Position numbers and translations under genes: made by a program. Positions 34,345 to 42,972 of a stretch of 64,000 bases of DNA are shown here, piece by piece. Location: contig NZ_FOIE01000003.1 in NCBI RefSeq assembly GCF_900111455.1, positions 186,001 to 250,000 on the forward strand, written 5' to 3'. Origin of the DNA: Geodermatophilus poikilotrophus (GTDB lineage: Bacteria; Actinomycetota; Actinomycetes; Mycobacteriales; Geodermatophilaceae). Each line of letters starts with the position of its first letter. Within the stretch, counting starts at the first letter, position 1. The notes below the pieces were generated by a model. That model worked only from the letters and a program-made list of their open reading frames with translations. It did no database searches and was not told the origin of the DNA.

Positions 34345-34845
34345 TCACTCGGCGAGCCGGGCCGGCACTCCAGCTTTGCGCAGCAGGTCACCGACATGCG
34401 GTCAGCCCCACCGCGCCGTGGACGACGACACCCGCGCTCCGCTCGCGGGCGGTGCCGGTTACGGTGCCGAGTGCGTCCAGCCCGTCGGCCGCGGGGGGGG
34501 GGGGGGGGGGGGCAGCCACTCCGACGCGTCGCTGGCGCTGATCACCCCACCGCCGCCGAAGAAATGTGTGGCGATGTGCGCTTGGACCACCCAGGCCATG
34601 CGGCCGTCGCGCGCCCACTCCAGCTCTACCGGGCCGAGCTCCGCAAGAGCCCGCGCGGCGAGGGCCCGCACGCCGGCCACCACCTCGTCGGGAACGGCCT
34701 CCGGCGACTGGGCGCCCAGCATGAACGATTCCCCGCTGCCGTGGACGCCCCCGACGTGGTCGGGTCGGTCGTCGCCGGAGGGGATCATCGCGCCCGACCA
34801 GCGGGCGTCGACCGCCTCATGCGACAGGACCGACGCGAAGATTTA
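34345..34845 (-). pseudogene. Broken gene with PEP/pyruvate-binding-like end and a poly-C coding tract
   Basis: Leftward protein-like sequence in three frames: ARWSGAMIPSGDDRPDHVGG and AELGPVELEWARDGRMAWVV (resembling the end of the nucleotide-binding domain of PEP-synthase/PPDK-type enzymes), DASEWLP, then a C20 tract; past it DGLDALGTVTGTARERSAGV lies in another frame and HVGDLLRKAGVPARLAE in a third, ending at TGA 34345. At least two frame changes, one at the homopolymer. Family assignment is tentative. Confidence 0.4.
34493..34512. repeat. Uninterrupted G20 homopolymer
   Basis: Twenty consecutive G on the plus strand (C20 in the leftward coding direction) inside a broken gene. Changing its length by one base would join the flanking protein-like frames. 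Either a slippage-prone tract or an assembly artefact. Confidence 0.95.
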
Positions 34846-35000
34846 GCGTGTCGTACCACTGCTCGAGCTTCCGCTCGGCCGACTGCAGGGCCGCGTGGTC
34901 GTCCGGGGCGGTGGCCGGGTCCTCGATGGCCCAGCCGATCAGGTCCAGTCGCTCTTGGGTCTCGGCCGCGGTGTAGGCGAACCGCCGGAAGCGGTCGAGG
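34817..35000 (-). pseudogene. Unassigned coding remnant
   Basis: Leftward frame RFRRFAYTAAETQERLDLIG, WAIEDPATAPDDHAALQSAE, RKLEQWYDTLNL ending at TGA 34819-34817 has actinobacterial codon bias and a helical, charged pattern, but no upstream start and no family I recognise. It overlaps the preceding fragment's other frame. Bases 35001-35291 hold no recognisable gene. Confidence 0.25.
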
Positions 35001-35291
35001 CCACGGCCGGCCGCGGGGCTGCCGGTCGGCTCCCGGCCGGCCGGTCCTGAGCCCGCCGACCCGGGTGTGCCCGTTCGCCGGTGTGGCGCGAGTGGGCCGA
35101 GCAGTCAACCACGTCGACTCCATCGGTACCCCGCGGGCTGCGGCGTCTCGAGGCGCCGGCGTGGACTCAGGTAGCTGACCGCTCCGGGCAGAGCTGTCCG
35201 ACGGGCCTCGGTGATCGGGCGACTTCTGTCGGCGGGGTTTGTCAGCATCCGCGTCGGCCGTCACGGGGCGGCCGGCGAGGCGGGGAGTGGC

Positions 35292-35566
35292 ATGAGCGAG
35301 CCGGTCGGCGTCCACGTCGGGCGGGTCTGTCCAGGGTGCGGCGGGAGGATTCGGTCCCGGTGAGGTGGGAACTGCCAGCTCCCGAGGGCATGCGGCTCGC
35401 CGAGCGCGGTCTGGTCGCGCTCGGCGGCTGCATGCTGCCGGGGGAGGAGCCGGTCCTCTCCTGCCGATCGTGCGGGGAGGGTGACCCGACCGCTGACGAG
35501 CAGGCGTTGGCCGATCTGCTGGGCGTCCGGTACGCCGACGTCGTCCCCGCACTCGGTAGGGGGTGA
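35292..35566 (+). pseudogene. Small zinc-ribbon protein gene, apparently frameshifted
   Basis: ATG at 35292 starts SEPVGVHVGRVCPGCGG and then hits TGA near 35362; the overlapping second frame continues VRWELPAPEGMRLAERGLVA, LGGCMLPGEEPVLSCRSCGE to the stop at 35566. Joined, this is the common CPxCG ... G.VALGGC ... C..CG small zinc-ribbon family of actinobacteria. Alternatively a shorter real gene starts at an in-frame GTG near 35360. Function of the family unknown. Confidence 0.45.
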
Positions 35567-35596
35567 CGTCGGGAGAGCCCTGCCGACGAGGACCTA

Positions 35597-35908
35597 GTGC
35601 AGTGGTTCGTCAGCGGCGAGCCGGCGCAGGTCGCGGTCGGCGTTGAGGGCCCGTGGTTCGTGCTGGCCCGTCCGCTGACCCGCTGGGGCGGGCCCCGCAC
35701 GGAGCTGCAGCCGGCCGACCGGCGCCAGTTCAGCCGTGACGACCTCCTCTGGCTCCCGGAGGTCGTCGTCGAAGCGGCGGAGGCCATCGCCGCGCGCGGC
35801 CGCCGCTCGTTCCGCTGGTGCCGCTCCTGCCGTCGTGCCCATGCACCCGAGTGGTTCGTCGGCGCAGCAGGGACCTGTCGCGAGTGCGCGTCGGTCGTCG
35901 ACGCGTGA
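35597..35908 (+). CDS. Small hypothetical protein with C-terminal zinc ribbon
   Basis: 103 residues from GTG at 35597, in the same frame as and 30 bases after the preceding stop. Composition and WCRSCRRAHAPEWFVG...CREC (two CxxC pairs, residues 75-98) indicate a structural zinc site. Central part FVLARPLTRWGGPRTELQPA is unassigned. Bases 35909-36193 contain no recognisable gene. Confidence 0.5.
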   Translation: MQWFVSGEPAQVAVGVEGPWFVLARPLTRWGGPRTELQPADRRQFSRDDLLWLPEVVVEAAEAIAARGRRSFRWCRSCRRAHAPEWFVGAAGTCRECASVVDA

Positions 35909-36193
35909 CATCAGCGGACCCGGGTGCTGGCGCCACAGCGCCGTCTGACGAGTCCGCCGCTCCACGGGCCGCCGTCGTCACGGAGGAGAGCTGATCACGG
36001 CCGAGCGCCGAGAGGTGGCCTCTGGGACAGGTGGGGTGGATGCGGACGGCGTCCGCCCGAAACACGCGGGTTCCTTTCGGTCCCGTGTCATCGTCGGCCG
36101 GACGCCGCACCGGAACGACTGCGGTACACCGAGGCGTGAGCGCAGAGGAGTCGTCGTGACCGTTGACGCGCCGTCGGTGGCGGGGAGGCAGGC

Positions 36194-37361
36194 GTGACGG
36201 CGCGGCTCTTCCCCGACGAGCCGCAGTTCGCGTCGGCGTCCGAGCAGCTCTTCGCCCGGACGCTGCAGGAGCAGCTGCCCGACGACGCCGTCCTCTTCTG
36301 CAACCTGCGCCTCAGCGACCGGGAGCAGGACCGCGAGGCCGACCTGATCATCGCCTGGCCCGGCGTGGGCGTCGCCGTCGTCGAGGTCAAGGGCGGCAGC
36401 GTGTCGCTGGATCGCGGGGTGGGGCGCCAGGTCGGGGACGGCATGGACCACGAGATCCACCCGGTCGACCAGGCTGTCGCCTGCAAATACCTGCTCGGCG
36501 ACTACCTCGTCGGCCACCCCCGCTGGACCGCAGGCCGTCCGCGCCTGGCCCACCTCGTCGCCCTGCCGGCGACCACGCTGCCGGCCGGCTTCAGGGCGCC
36601 CGGTCTCGCCCGTTGGATGGCGCTCGACGGGACCGACATCCCGCACGCCGCCCCACGCATCCGCGCGGCGCTGCAGCAGGTCCGCGACCAGCCGGACCCG
36701 CCCAGCGCCGAGGACGTCGAGGACCTCGTCGACTGCCTGGCCGGGACGGCGATCCCCCAGCAGTACCTGATGGCCTGGCTCGCCGAGCGCGAGGCGGCCT
36801 GCGACCTGCTCACCAAGGACCAGGCCAGGGTGCTCGACCTGCTGTCCGGCCGGAACCGGGTGGAGATCACCGGGGGCGCCGGCTCCGGCAAGACCTGGCT
36901 GGCCGTGGAACATGAAGGTGCGCGGCCTCTCCGGGGTGCCGGTGCGGTTCGTGCCGTGCACCTCGGAGCAGGCCGTTGACGTGGCGGACGACGTGGCCGC
37001 CGCACTGCTGGAGGACGAGGACTGGCCGGCGGAGTCCGTCGCCCTGCTGACCACGCACGCTCGGCACCCGGTGCAGAAGGAGCGGCAGGCTGAGGGGCAG
37101 GACGCCTACTGGGCCACCTTCTGGGACGACGAGAACCTCTTCTACGGGCACGTCCTCGGCTTCAAGGGGCTCGAGCGGCCGGCGGTGGTGCTCGCCGTCA
37201 ATGGCTTCCGCGACGCGGCCCGCGCCCGGGAGATGCTCTACGTCGGCCTGTCGCGCGCCCGCGACCTGCTCGTCGTCTGCGGCGACCTGGAGTTGATTCG
37301 ACGCGTCGGCGGGGAGGGTGTCGCTCAGCGGCTCTCGGGCGTTCGCCAGGACACCAGATGA
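36194..37361 (+). pseudogene. NERD-domain helicase with its central part deleted
   Basis: GTG at 36194 after GGGGAGG. Residues 1-110 form a NERD nuclease-related domain (DREADLIIAWPGVGVAVVEV K), then a helical linker and the helicase Walker A EITGGAGSGKTWLAVE near residue 235. At about 36910 the sequence jumps, in another frame, to the end of a UvrD-like helicase: VRFVPCTSEQAVDVADDV, ESVALLTTHARHPVQ, GHVLGFKGLERPAVVLAV and MLYVGLSRARDLLVV. Motifs Ia-III, roughly 300 residues, are missing, so the gene is inactive. The downstream Cys-rich gene overlaps its stop. Confidence 0.8.
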
Positions 37362-37981
37362 AGCCCCAGCGCAGCCGTACCTCGCGGTGTGCCACGTGCG
37401 GCGGTCGCCACGACCAGGCCACCCACGATGCCGTCCTTCGTGCCGCCGCAGAGCGACGCCGGTTGAGGGAGCAGAGGGAGTCTCTGAGGAGGGGCGCTGT
37501 CGAGCGCTCCCGGGCAACGGGGGACCGGCTGCGGGCTCAAGAGCCAGCAGTAGCTCGCAACCCTGACGGATTTCGCACGCGGGCCCGATGCGAGGCCTGC
37601 AACAGCCCGCACAGGTACGGAAATCTCCGCTGGTGCGAGAAGTGTGCCCCCCTTCGGGGATACGGGCGTTGCGGGATCTGCGGGCGACTGGCCCTGCGGT
37701 CGTCACCGACAGCATCACCGACCTCTTGCTCCTACTGCGTTGCCCGACCGAAGTGTCGTGACTGTGGCGTGAGGCTGACCTGGGCCGGGACCGAGTGGTG
37801 CCAGGCATGCAGTCTTCGACACGGTTACGCCCGGTGCGTCGCGTGCGGCCAGCCGACTCCCCAGGACGAGGGCTCGCCTGCCCGGACCCGGTGTTCTGAC
37901 TGCTATCGCTCCCGCTCCTCGCACAGCAGCAGCGTCCGCACCGTGTCCGGGGGTTTGCCGGGGATGGGACGCCGGCACTGA
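37358..37981 (+). CDS. Cysteine-rich multi-zinc-ribbon protein
   Basis: 207 residues; ATG at 37358 overlaps the helicase stop (ATGA), suggesting it was translationally coupled to the now-broken NERD helicase. It has an N-terminal CATCGG, a charged helix (residues 25-55, RRRLREQRESLRRG), and from about residue 78 a dense series of CxxC pairs: CEAC, CEKC, CGIC, CSYC, CRDC, CQAC, CVAC, CSDC, roughly four zinc-binding ribbons separated by about 15 residues. I do not recognise the family. Likely a nucleic-acid or protein-binding zinc protein. Confidence 0.6.
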   Translation: MKPQRSRTSRCATCGGRHDQATHDAVLRAAAERRRLREQRESLRRGAVERSRATGDRLRAQEPAVARNPDGFRTRARCEACNSPHRYGNLRWCEKCAPLRGYGRCGICGRLALRSSPTASPTSCSYCVARPKCRDCGVRLTWAGTEWCQACSLRHGYARCVACGQPTPQDEGSPARTRCSDCYRSRSSHSSSVRTVSGGLPGMGRRH

Positions 37982-38137
37982 CGCTCGTCGCCGGCGGCAC
38001 GTGCCGACGCTGACCGGCCACACCCGGACCACCGGGCCGGGACGCGTCCCGGCTGCCTCGTGGAGTCGTGGTGCCGCGTACAGCGGGCCGTGCCGATACA
38101 GGAAGGGCAAACGCCTCGCCGATCCGGGAGTCCCGTC

Positions 38138-39343
38138 GTGCCCAGCTCGAACGCGCCCCGGCCCCGCTCCGGGTCGAGGAACGGCGCTCGGACGACCAAG
38201 GGCACGCGGGCCACGAAGGGCGCCCGGCGCCCGCAGGGCTCCCGGTCCGCGAGGACCGCCCCGGCCAAGAAGAGGACGACGAAGGGCCGCCGTCGGTCGA
38301 GGTCCAGGCGCCCTCTCCGAGCGGCCCTGCTCGTGGTGCTGGTGACCGCCGGCGTGGTGGTCGCGTGGCCGGCCGCGGAGAAGCACCTGTCCGCGTTGCC
38401 GTTCCTCGACTCGGTCATCGCCGCGCTGACGCCGTCCGCGCCGGTCTGGCCGCTGACCGGGGTCCCAGCCGACGCGGTCGCCGACCGCTCGGCACTCGCG
38501 GTGAAGATCGAGAACTCCGCCGACGCCCGACCGCAGACCGGACTGACCGCCGCGGACGTGGTGTGGGAGCAGGTCGTCGAGGGCGGCATCACCCGGTTCG
38601 TCGCCGTCTACCACTCCGACCTCCCGCCCGAGATCGGCCCGGTGCGGTCGATCCGGCCGATGGACACCGCGATCGCCGCGCCGCTGGGCGGGCTGCTCGC
38701 GTTCTCCGGTGGCGTGCCGCCCTACGTCACCGCCGCCCAGGACGCGGGACTGCAGGTGCTCAGCCAGGACTCCGGGGCCGACGGCTTCCACCGGACGTCG
38801 ACCCGCACGGCGCCGCACAACGTCTACGCGGTGCCGCAGACCCTCGTCGGCCAGGCCGACGCCGCCCACCGGGCCTCACCCGGCGCCCAGTTCGACCACC
38901 CCGCGGCCGGCGAACAACCGACCGCCTTCGCCGAGGGGCAACCGACGGCCACCCTGGAGCTCACGCTGTCCGGGGTCAGCCATCCCCGGTGGGCCTGGAG
39001 CGACGCGGACGGCCGCTGGCTGCGCAGCGAGGGGAGCACCCCGGCGGTGGAGGCGGACGGCATGCGGATCGGCGCCACCAACGTCGTCGTCCTGCGCGTC
39101 GACGTCGTCGCGACCGAGGCCCGGGATCCGGCCGGCAATCCCGTCCCGGACACCATCCTGACCGGCACGGGCCGGGCCCTCGTCGCCTCCGGCGGGCACG
39201 CGGTCGAGGCCACCTGGTCCAAGCCGGGGACCGACGATCGGGTGACGCTGACCGGGGCGGACGGCGCCCCGGTGACCCTGGCGCCCGGGCCCACGTGGGT
39301 CGAGCTGGTCCCCAACAGCGGCGGCGCAGTCGCCACCGGTTGA
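38138..39343 (+). CDS. DUF3048 (YerB-like) lipoprotein/membrane-anchored protein
   Basis: 401 residues from GTG at 38138 (GGGAG seven bases upstream; the frame extends to 38060). A very basic Lys/Arg/Thr-rich cytoplasmic tail (1-65) precedes one membrane helix (about 68-88, [18 protein letters not shown]). The exported part is DUF3048: [48 protein letters not shown], then the DUF3048 C-terminal domain ([13 protein letters not shown]...PTWVELVP). Cell-surface protein of unknown function; complete. Confidence 0.88.
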   Translation: MPSSNAPRPRSGSRNGARTTKGTRATKGARRPQGSRSARTAPAKKRTTKGRRRSRSRRPLRAALLVVLVTAGVVVAWPAAEKHLSALPFLDSVIAALTPSAPVWPLTGVPADAVADRSALAVKIENSADARPQTGLTAADVVWEQVVEGGITRFVAVYHSDLPPEIGPVRSIRPMDTAIAAPLGGLLAFSGGVPPYVTAAQDAGLQVLSQDSGADGFHRTSTRTAPHNVYAVPQTLVGQADAAHRASPGAQFDHPAAGEQPTAFAEGQPTATLELTLSGVSHPRWAWSDADGRWLRSEGSTPAVEADGMRIGATNVVVLRVDVVATEARDPAGNPVPDTILTGTGRALVASGGHAVEATWSKPGTDDRVTLTGADGAPVTLAPGPTWVELVPNSGGAVATG

Positions 39344-39480
39344 CCACGGAAGGGCGACGACGTGGGACAGCCACCCGGCTGCGTGGGTCAGCCGCTCCGG
39401 GCAGTGCTACGTTGGCGGCTGATTCGCCCGATCGTGCGACGGAACTCCAGTCCACCCTCAGCGACGCCGTTGAGACGGGC

Positions 39481-40048
39481 ATGGGCGGACTCGCCGCGGA
39501 ACCGGACATGGCTGCCGGCGACCTCGTTGGCGAGGTGCTCCGGAGCGTCATGGCAGAGGTCCTCTCGACCCCGTGGCTGGTCGGTCTCCTGGTACTGCTC
39601 GCGATCGGGAAGCTGGTTCAGCTCGGCCGCGCGGTCGTCCACGGAGGGCACGGGCGGGACCCTCGTCGCACCTTCTCCCGGGCCGAAAAAGGCCCAGCTC
39701 CTCGAGCGGGCGGGTCAGCGGTGCGAGCGCCACTCGTGGCTGCTCGGTCGGTGTCGGGCGACCGAGGCGCTCCAGGCCGACCACGTCCACCCGCACAGCC
39801 GCGGCGGGGCGACCGACGTCGCCAACGGCCAAGCGCTGTGCAGGCGGCACAACAGGGGGAAGGCGGCGCGGGTGCCGTGGGGATGGGAGCTGGCCCGCAT
39901 GCAGCGGCGCAGGCGGGCCTACTTCACACCAGGGTCTGTCACGGCCGTCGTCCGCCATGGACCGCGCGTCCGCTCGACGGGTGTGAGGCAGATCGGCGCG
40001 GTGTCCGGGGCGAGGGCGCTGCGGAACGTGCCTGTCGGCGCAGACTGA
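39481..40048 (+). pseudogene. Membrane-anchored HNH endonuclease with a one-base frameshift
   Basis: ATG at 39481 opens a frame with one membrane helix ([20 protein letters not shown]) and ends ...RDPRRTFSRAEK at an A5 run (39687-39691). The HNH half lies one frame on: KAQLLERAGQRCERHSW, ATEALQADHVHPHSRGG and NGQALCRRHNRGK (His-Asn-His residues and Cys pair intact) to the stop at 40048. Removing one A restores the family-typical FSRAEKAQLLERAG junction. Base-call error, slippage or true mutation. Confidence 0.7.
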
Positions 40049-40085
40049 ATCGCCGGAAGTGGTATCAACTCGGTACCGTCATGGC

Positions 40086-40292
40086 ATGGCGATGACCCTG
40101 CGGACCGACGACGAGCTGGATCGGGCGCTCGCGGCCCTCGCCGCCGCAGAGGGCACCTCCCGGCAGGAGATCATCCGCCGGGCCGTCCTCGAACGGTACG
40201 AGCGCAGCGGCCATGCTGCGCGGGTCCAGGAGAGTTCGGGTCGGCTCATGAACAGGTGGGGTGACGTGCTGCACCGCCTGGGCACGGTGTGA
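40086..40292 (+). CDS. Ribbon-helix-helix antitoxin
   Basis: 68 residues, ATG at 40086. TLRTDDELDRALAALAAAEG, then TSRQEIIRRAVLERYER is an RHH/CopG fold with the beta-strand and two helices; the C-terminal SSGRLMNRWGDVLHRLGTV would bind the toxin. Overlaps the Doc-type toxin start by four bases. GGTA-tcaactcgg-TACC just upstream (40061-40077) is a candidate operator. Confidence 0.8.
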   Translation: MAMTLRTDDELDRALAALAAAEGTSRQEIIRRAVLERYERSGHAARVQESSGRLMNRWGDVLHRLGTV

Positions 40293-40660
40293 GCGAGGTC
40301 GAGTATCTCGACCTCGACGACCTCCTCGGCCTCGTCCGGGCGCTGCGGACCGGCCCGGTGCGCGACGTCGGCCTGCTGGACTCGGCTGCTGCGCGACCCC
40401 GGACGATCGTCTTCGGGCAGGAGGCCTACCCGACGTTGCCACTCAAGGCCGCCGCGCTGCTCCATTCGCTCGCGCGGAATCACCCGCTGGTCGACGGCAA
40501 CAAGCGGCTCGGCTGGCTCGCCACCGTCGTGTTCCTCGACCTCAATGGCACCCAACCGGCCCTGAGTGACGACGCGGCCTTCCAGCTCGTCATGGACGTG
40601 GCCGCCGGCGCGGCCGACGTCGAGGGGATCGCCCAGCGGCTCCGGGTCGCTCCGCGCTGA
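40289..40660 (+). CDS. doc: Doc-type (Fic-fold) toxin
   Basis: 123 residues, GTG at 40289 in the overlap GTGA. The Doc core HPLVDGNKRLGW (residues 67-78) corresponds to the Fic/Doc HxFx(D/N)GNKR loop, with Leu in place of Phe. Doc proteins phosphorylate EF-Tu and stop translation. N-terminal YLDLDDLLGLVRAL and PTLPLKAAALLHSLARN match the family. Second gene of a two-gene module with the RHH antitoxin. Confidence 0.88.
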   Translation: MSEVEYLDLDDLLGLVRALRTGPVRDVGLLDSAAARPRTIVFGQEAYPTLPLKAAALLHSLARNHPLVDGNKRLGWLATVVFLDLNGTQPALSDDAAFQLVMDVAAGAADVEGIAQRLRVAPR

Positions 40661-40785
40661 CCCCACCGGAGCACTCCGCTCGCGACGGCGGCTGGGCACA
40701 TGCCACGCCGACGTCCACCGCGGTCGCCGGATGACCCGCGCGGACCGCGCTCAGCACCCACACCCGGTCCCGCCCTCACTACGTG

Positions 40786-40798
40786 CTACACGATGTAG
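40786..40798 (+). promoter_or_regulatory. Operator candidate of the CopG/DUF433 module
   Basis: CTACA-CGA-TGTAG, a perfect 5-bp inverted repeat ending two bases before the antitoxin ATG, in a locally AT-richer stretch. Consistent with autorepression by the N-terminal CopG domain. Confidence 0.5.
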
Positions 40799-40800
40799 CC

Positions 40801-41235
40801 ATGGCGACCCCGCGCTCCGTGCGGCTGTCGGACGACGTACTCGCTCGGCTGTCCGATCTGGCCGGGCGGCGAGGGGCGTCCGTGTCCTCGACCATCGAAC
40901 GGTTACTCGATGAAGCGCTGCGCCGCGAGGCGCACCCGGGCATCACGTTCCGGGACGGCCCCAGCGGTCGACGGGCCGGGTTGGTGGCCGGTCCGGACGT
41001 CGACGAGGTGATCCGCACCTTCCGCATGAACCAGAGCGAGGGAACAGCCGACGTCGTTGCCACGGTCGCCGACCTGCTCGCGCTGACCGAGTCGCAGGTG
41101 CGCGCCGCCGTCGCCTACTACGCCGACCACCGCGGCGAGGTCGACGAGCGCATCGAGGCCACCCAGCGAGCCGCGGAAGAAGCCGAAGCCGCATGGCGCC
41201 GCCAGCAGGAGGTCCTGGCCGGTCGCGATCAGTGA
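40801..41235 (+). CDS. CopG/DUF433-type antitoxin
   Basis: 144 residues, ATG at 40801. SVRLSDDVLARLSDLAGRRG is a ribbon-helix-helix start; GPDVDEVIRTFR and ATVADLLALTESQVRAAVAY form the DUF433 winged helix, often paired with DUF5615; the tail (EERIEATQRAAEEAEAAW-like) is helical. Overlaps the toxin start (GTGA). Confidence 0.82.
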   Translation: MATPRSVRLSDDVLARLSDLAGRRGASVSSTIERLLDEALRREAHPGITFRDGPSGRRAGLVAGPDVDEVIRTFRMNQSEGTADVVATVADLLALTESQVRAAVAYYADHRGEVDERIEATQRAAEEAEAAWRRQQEVLAGRDQ

Positions 41236-41585
41236 GGCTGCTGCTCGACGGGATGTACCCCCCGCGCCTCGCCGAGCACCTGCGGGCCCGCGGCCACGAC
41301 GTCCTCGCCGTCGCTGAACTGGCCGAGCTCATCGGCCGGTCCGACATCGAGGTCGCGCGGTTCGCCCGTGAGAAGGGGCGGATCGTGGTCACCGAGAACG
41401 TCGCTGACTTCCTGCGCCTGGACGCCGGGCACCACCCGGGTCTCCTGCTGGTCTCCGCGCGCCGCTGGCCTCGCAGGCCCCACGATCTGCCGCGACTGGA
41501 GCGAGCCCTCGCTGCCTGGCTGGACGCCCGGCCCGAGGATGCAGACGAGCAGGTCCCGGATGCCGGGCTGGTCGACTGGCTCTAG
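41232..41585 (+). CDS. DUF5615 PIN-like toxin
   Basis: 117 residues from GTG at 41232. VRLLLDGMYPPRLAEHLRARGHDV is split here by family landmarks: acidic LLLDGMYPP (the usual LLDENL/Y), GHDVLAV, SDIEVARFAREKGRIVVTEN, and the second acidic patch NVADFLRL. These match the PIN-like DUF5615 family, predicted ribonucleases. Partner of the preceding DUF433 antitoxin. Confidence 0.82.
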   Translation: MRLLLDGMYPPRLAEHLRARGHDVLAVAELAELIGRSDIEVARFAREKGRIVVTENVADFLRLDAGHHPGLLLVSARRWPRRPHDLPRLERALAAWLDARPEDADEQVPDAGLVDWL

Positions 41586-41605
41586 GAGCCTGTCGGAGGT
41601 CCACG

Positions 41606-41850
41606 TCAGCCAGCCAGCGCCGTCCCCTGGAAGACCTGCTCGCGGCGCCAGGCCACGTGCCGCTCGGCCGGCAGGGGAGTGCCCGGTCGCGGCCGCAGTC
41701 GCCGGCCGTGCAGGTCGTACAGGGCCCGGCCCTGCGGCGTGCGAGCGGAGGGGCGATGGGGACACGACGACGGCGAGGTCGTCGTCCAGACCGAGCATGC
41801 CGCGGTCGGACAGCCTGTGGTGCTCGCGTCGGGTGTATTGATCCGTGTCA
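41606..41850 (-). pseudogene. C-terminal remnant of an HNH restriction-type endonuclease
   Basis: Two leftward frames carry the standard end of actinobacterial HNH nucleases: EHHRLSDRGMLGLDDDLAVV (the IHRLFDRGxLG motif, mutated) then ALYDLHGRRLRPRP and HVAWRREQVFQ to TGA 41608-41606. The N-terminal domain and HNH centre are gone and a frameshift separates the pieces. Adds to the cluster of broken nuclease genes here. Confidence 0.55.
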
Positions 41851-41880
41851 TGCGCACATGACATCATGTGCGCATGACAC
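41845..41880 (+). promoter_or_regulatory. Long perfect palindrome overlapping the MNT antitoxin start
   Basis: GTGTCATGCGCACATG-acat-CATGTGCGCATGACAC: 16-bp perfect arms, 4-base spacer. The right arm contains both candidate starts (GTG 41868, ATG 41874). Either an operator for the HTH-containing antitoxin or an RNA hairpin masking its start. Confidence 0.7.
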
Positions 41881-42467
41881 GACGGGTCTCATCCCTGCTG
41901 CCCGTCCTGCGCAGCGAGACGCAAGCCCGGCTGCTCGCCGCGCTGCTGTTGCAGCCGACGCGCGAGGCCAGCATCGCGGAGTTGGCCCGTGAGATCGGGG
42001 CCGATCCGGGCAACCTGCACGCGGACGTGCAGCGCCTCGTCGAAGGCGGAGTGCTCGCCGATCGGCGGGTGGGGCGTATTCGCCTGCTCCGTGCCGACGC
42101 CAGCTCCCCCCTGGTCCGACCGCTGACGGATCTCCTGCTGGTCGCTTACGGCCCCAAGCCAGTGCTCGAGGAAGCGCTGACCGGGGAACCCGGGATCGAA
42201 TCCGCTCTGATCGTCGGGTCGTGGGCGGAGCGCTACCACGGTGAGGCCGGACCGCCCCCCGGGGATGTCGACCTGGTGGTCATCGGGGAGCCGGACCGGG
42301 ATGCGGTGATCGAGAAGGTCGACGAGGCGTCGCGACTGCTGGGGCGCGAGGTGCAGGTCGTGTTCCGCTCACCCGGCGGCTGGGAGGCGGCACCGGACGC
42401 CTTCACCCGTTCGGTCCGGGAGCGGCCGACCGTGGAGTTGGACCTCGCTGAGGAGTCGCGGTCGTGA
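41874..42467 (+). CDS. MNT-type antitoxin: winged helix plus minimal nucleotidyltransferase
   Basis: 197 residues (ATG 41874; GTG 41868 possible). Residues 5-70 are an ArsR-like winged helix (TQARLLAALLLQPTREASIA, ELAREIGADPGNLHADVQRL). Residues about 100-195 are a minimal nucleotidyltransferase: IVGSWAERYHG...PGDVDLVVIGEPD (GS and DxD metal site), later RSPGGW. Such MNT proteins AMPylate and silence HEPN toxins. Overlaps the HEPN gene by four bases. Confidence 0.8.
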   Translation: MTRRVSSLLPVLRSETQARLLAALLLQPTREASIAELAREIGADPGNLHADVQRLVEGGVLADRRVGRIRLLRADASSPLVRPLTDLLLVAYGPKPVLEEALTGEPGIESALIVGSWAERYHGEAGPPPGDVDLVVIGEPDRDAVIEKVDEASRLLGREVQVVFRSPGGWEAAPDAFTRSVRERPTVELDLAEESRS

Positions 42468-42930
42468 GCGGTCCAGCCGGTGCTGACGTGGTGCGGCGGC
42501 TGCTCGAGGAGCGCCGCCTCCAGTCGGTACCAGCTGACCGAGCGGCCGCCGAGGCGTTGCTGGAGGCGGCGGCCAGGCACCTGGACAGCGCCCTCATCGT
42601 GGCCGACAGCGATCCCGACGGTGCGTACACGATGCTGTACGACGCTGCTCGCAAGAGTCTGGCCGCGCTTCTGCAGGCACAGGGGCTGCGCGCGACGAGC
42701 CGCGGCGGCCACGTCGCTGTGCACTGGCCATCGAGGCGCAGTTCCCCGACCCGCCGCCGCGGACGGCCTTCCGGCCCTTCGGCCGGCTGCGCGCCACCCG
42801 CAACCGCGTGGAGTACGACCCGGTGTCCCCGGTCGATGGCGACGACGTCCGGACCGACCACGCCGCGGCGACTCGCATGCACGCGATGGCGGCATCCCTT
42901 CTCTCCGACATGTCGCCGTTCCTCGCCTGA
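42464..42930 (+). pseudogene. HEPN-domain toxin (SAV_6107-like) with a frameshift
   Basis: GTG at 42464 opens VRRLLEERRLQSVPADRAAA, HLDSALIVADSDPDGAYTML and YDAARKSLAALLQAQGLRAT, a standard HEPN helical bundle, up to GGHVAV near 42720. The family then continues one frame away: AIEAQFPD, FRPFGRLRATRNRVEYD (the conserved RN-x-x-EY motif) and MAASLLSDMSPFLA to TGA 42930. One missing or extra base breaks it. With the antitoxin intact, the module would be toxin-negative if the shift is real. Confidence 0.78.
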
Positions 42931-42972
42931 CGTAAGTTCGGTCCGGCGCATCCTGGTGGTCGAAGGGGTGGA

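Noticed and set aside
36015..36197. 60-codon rightward frame before the NERD gene
   Set aside because: No ribosome site, no family features, overlaps the well-supported GTG start at 36194.
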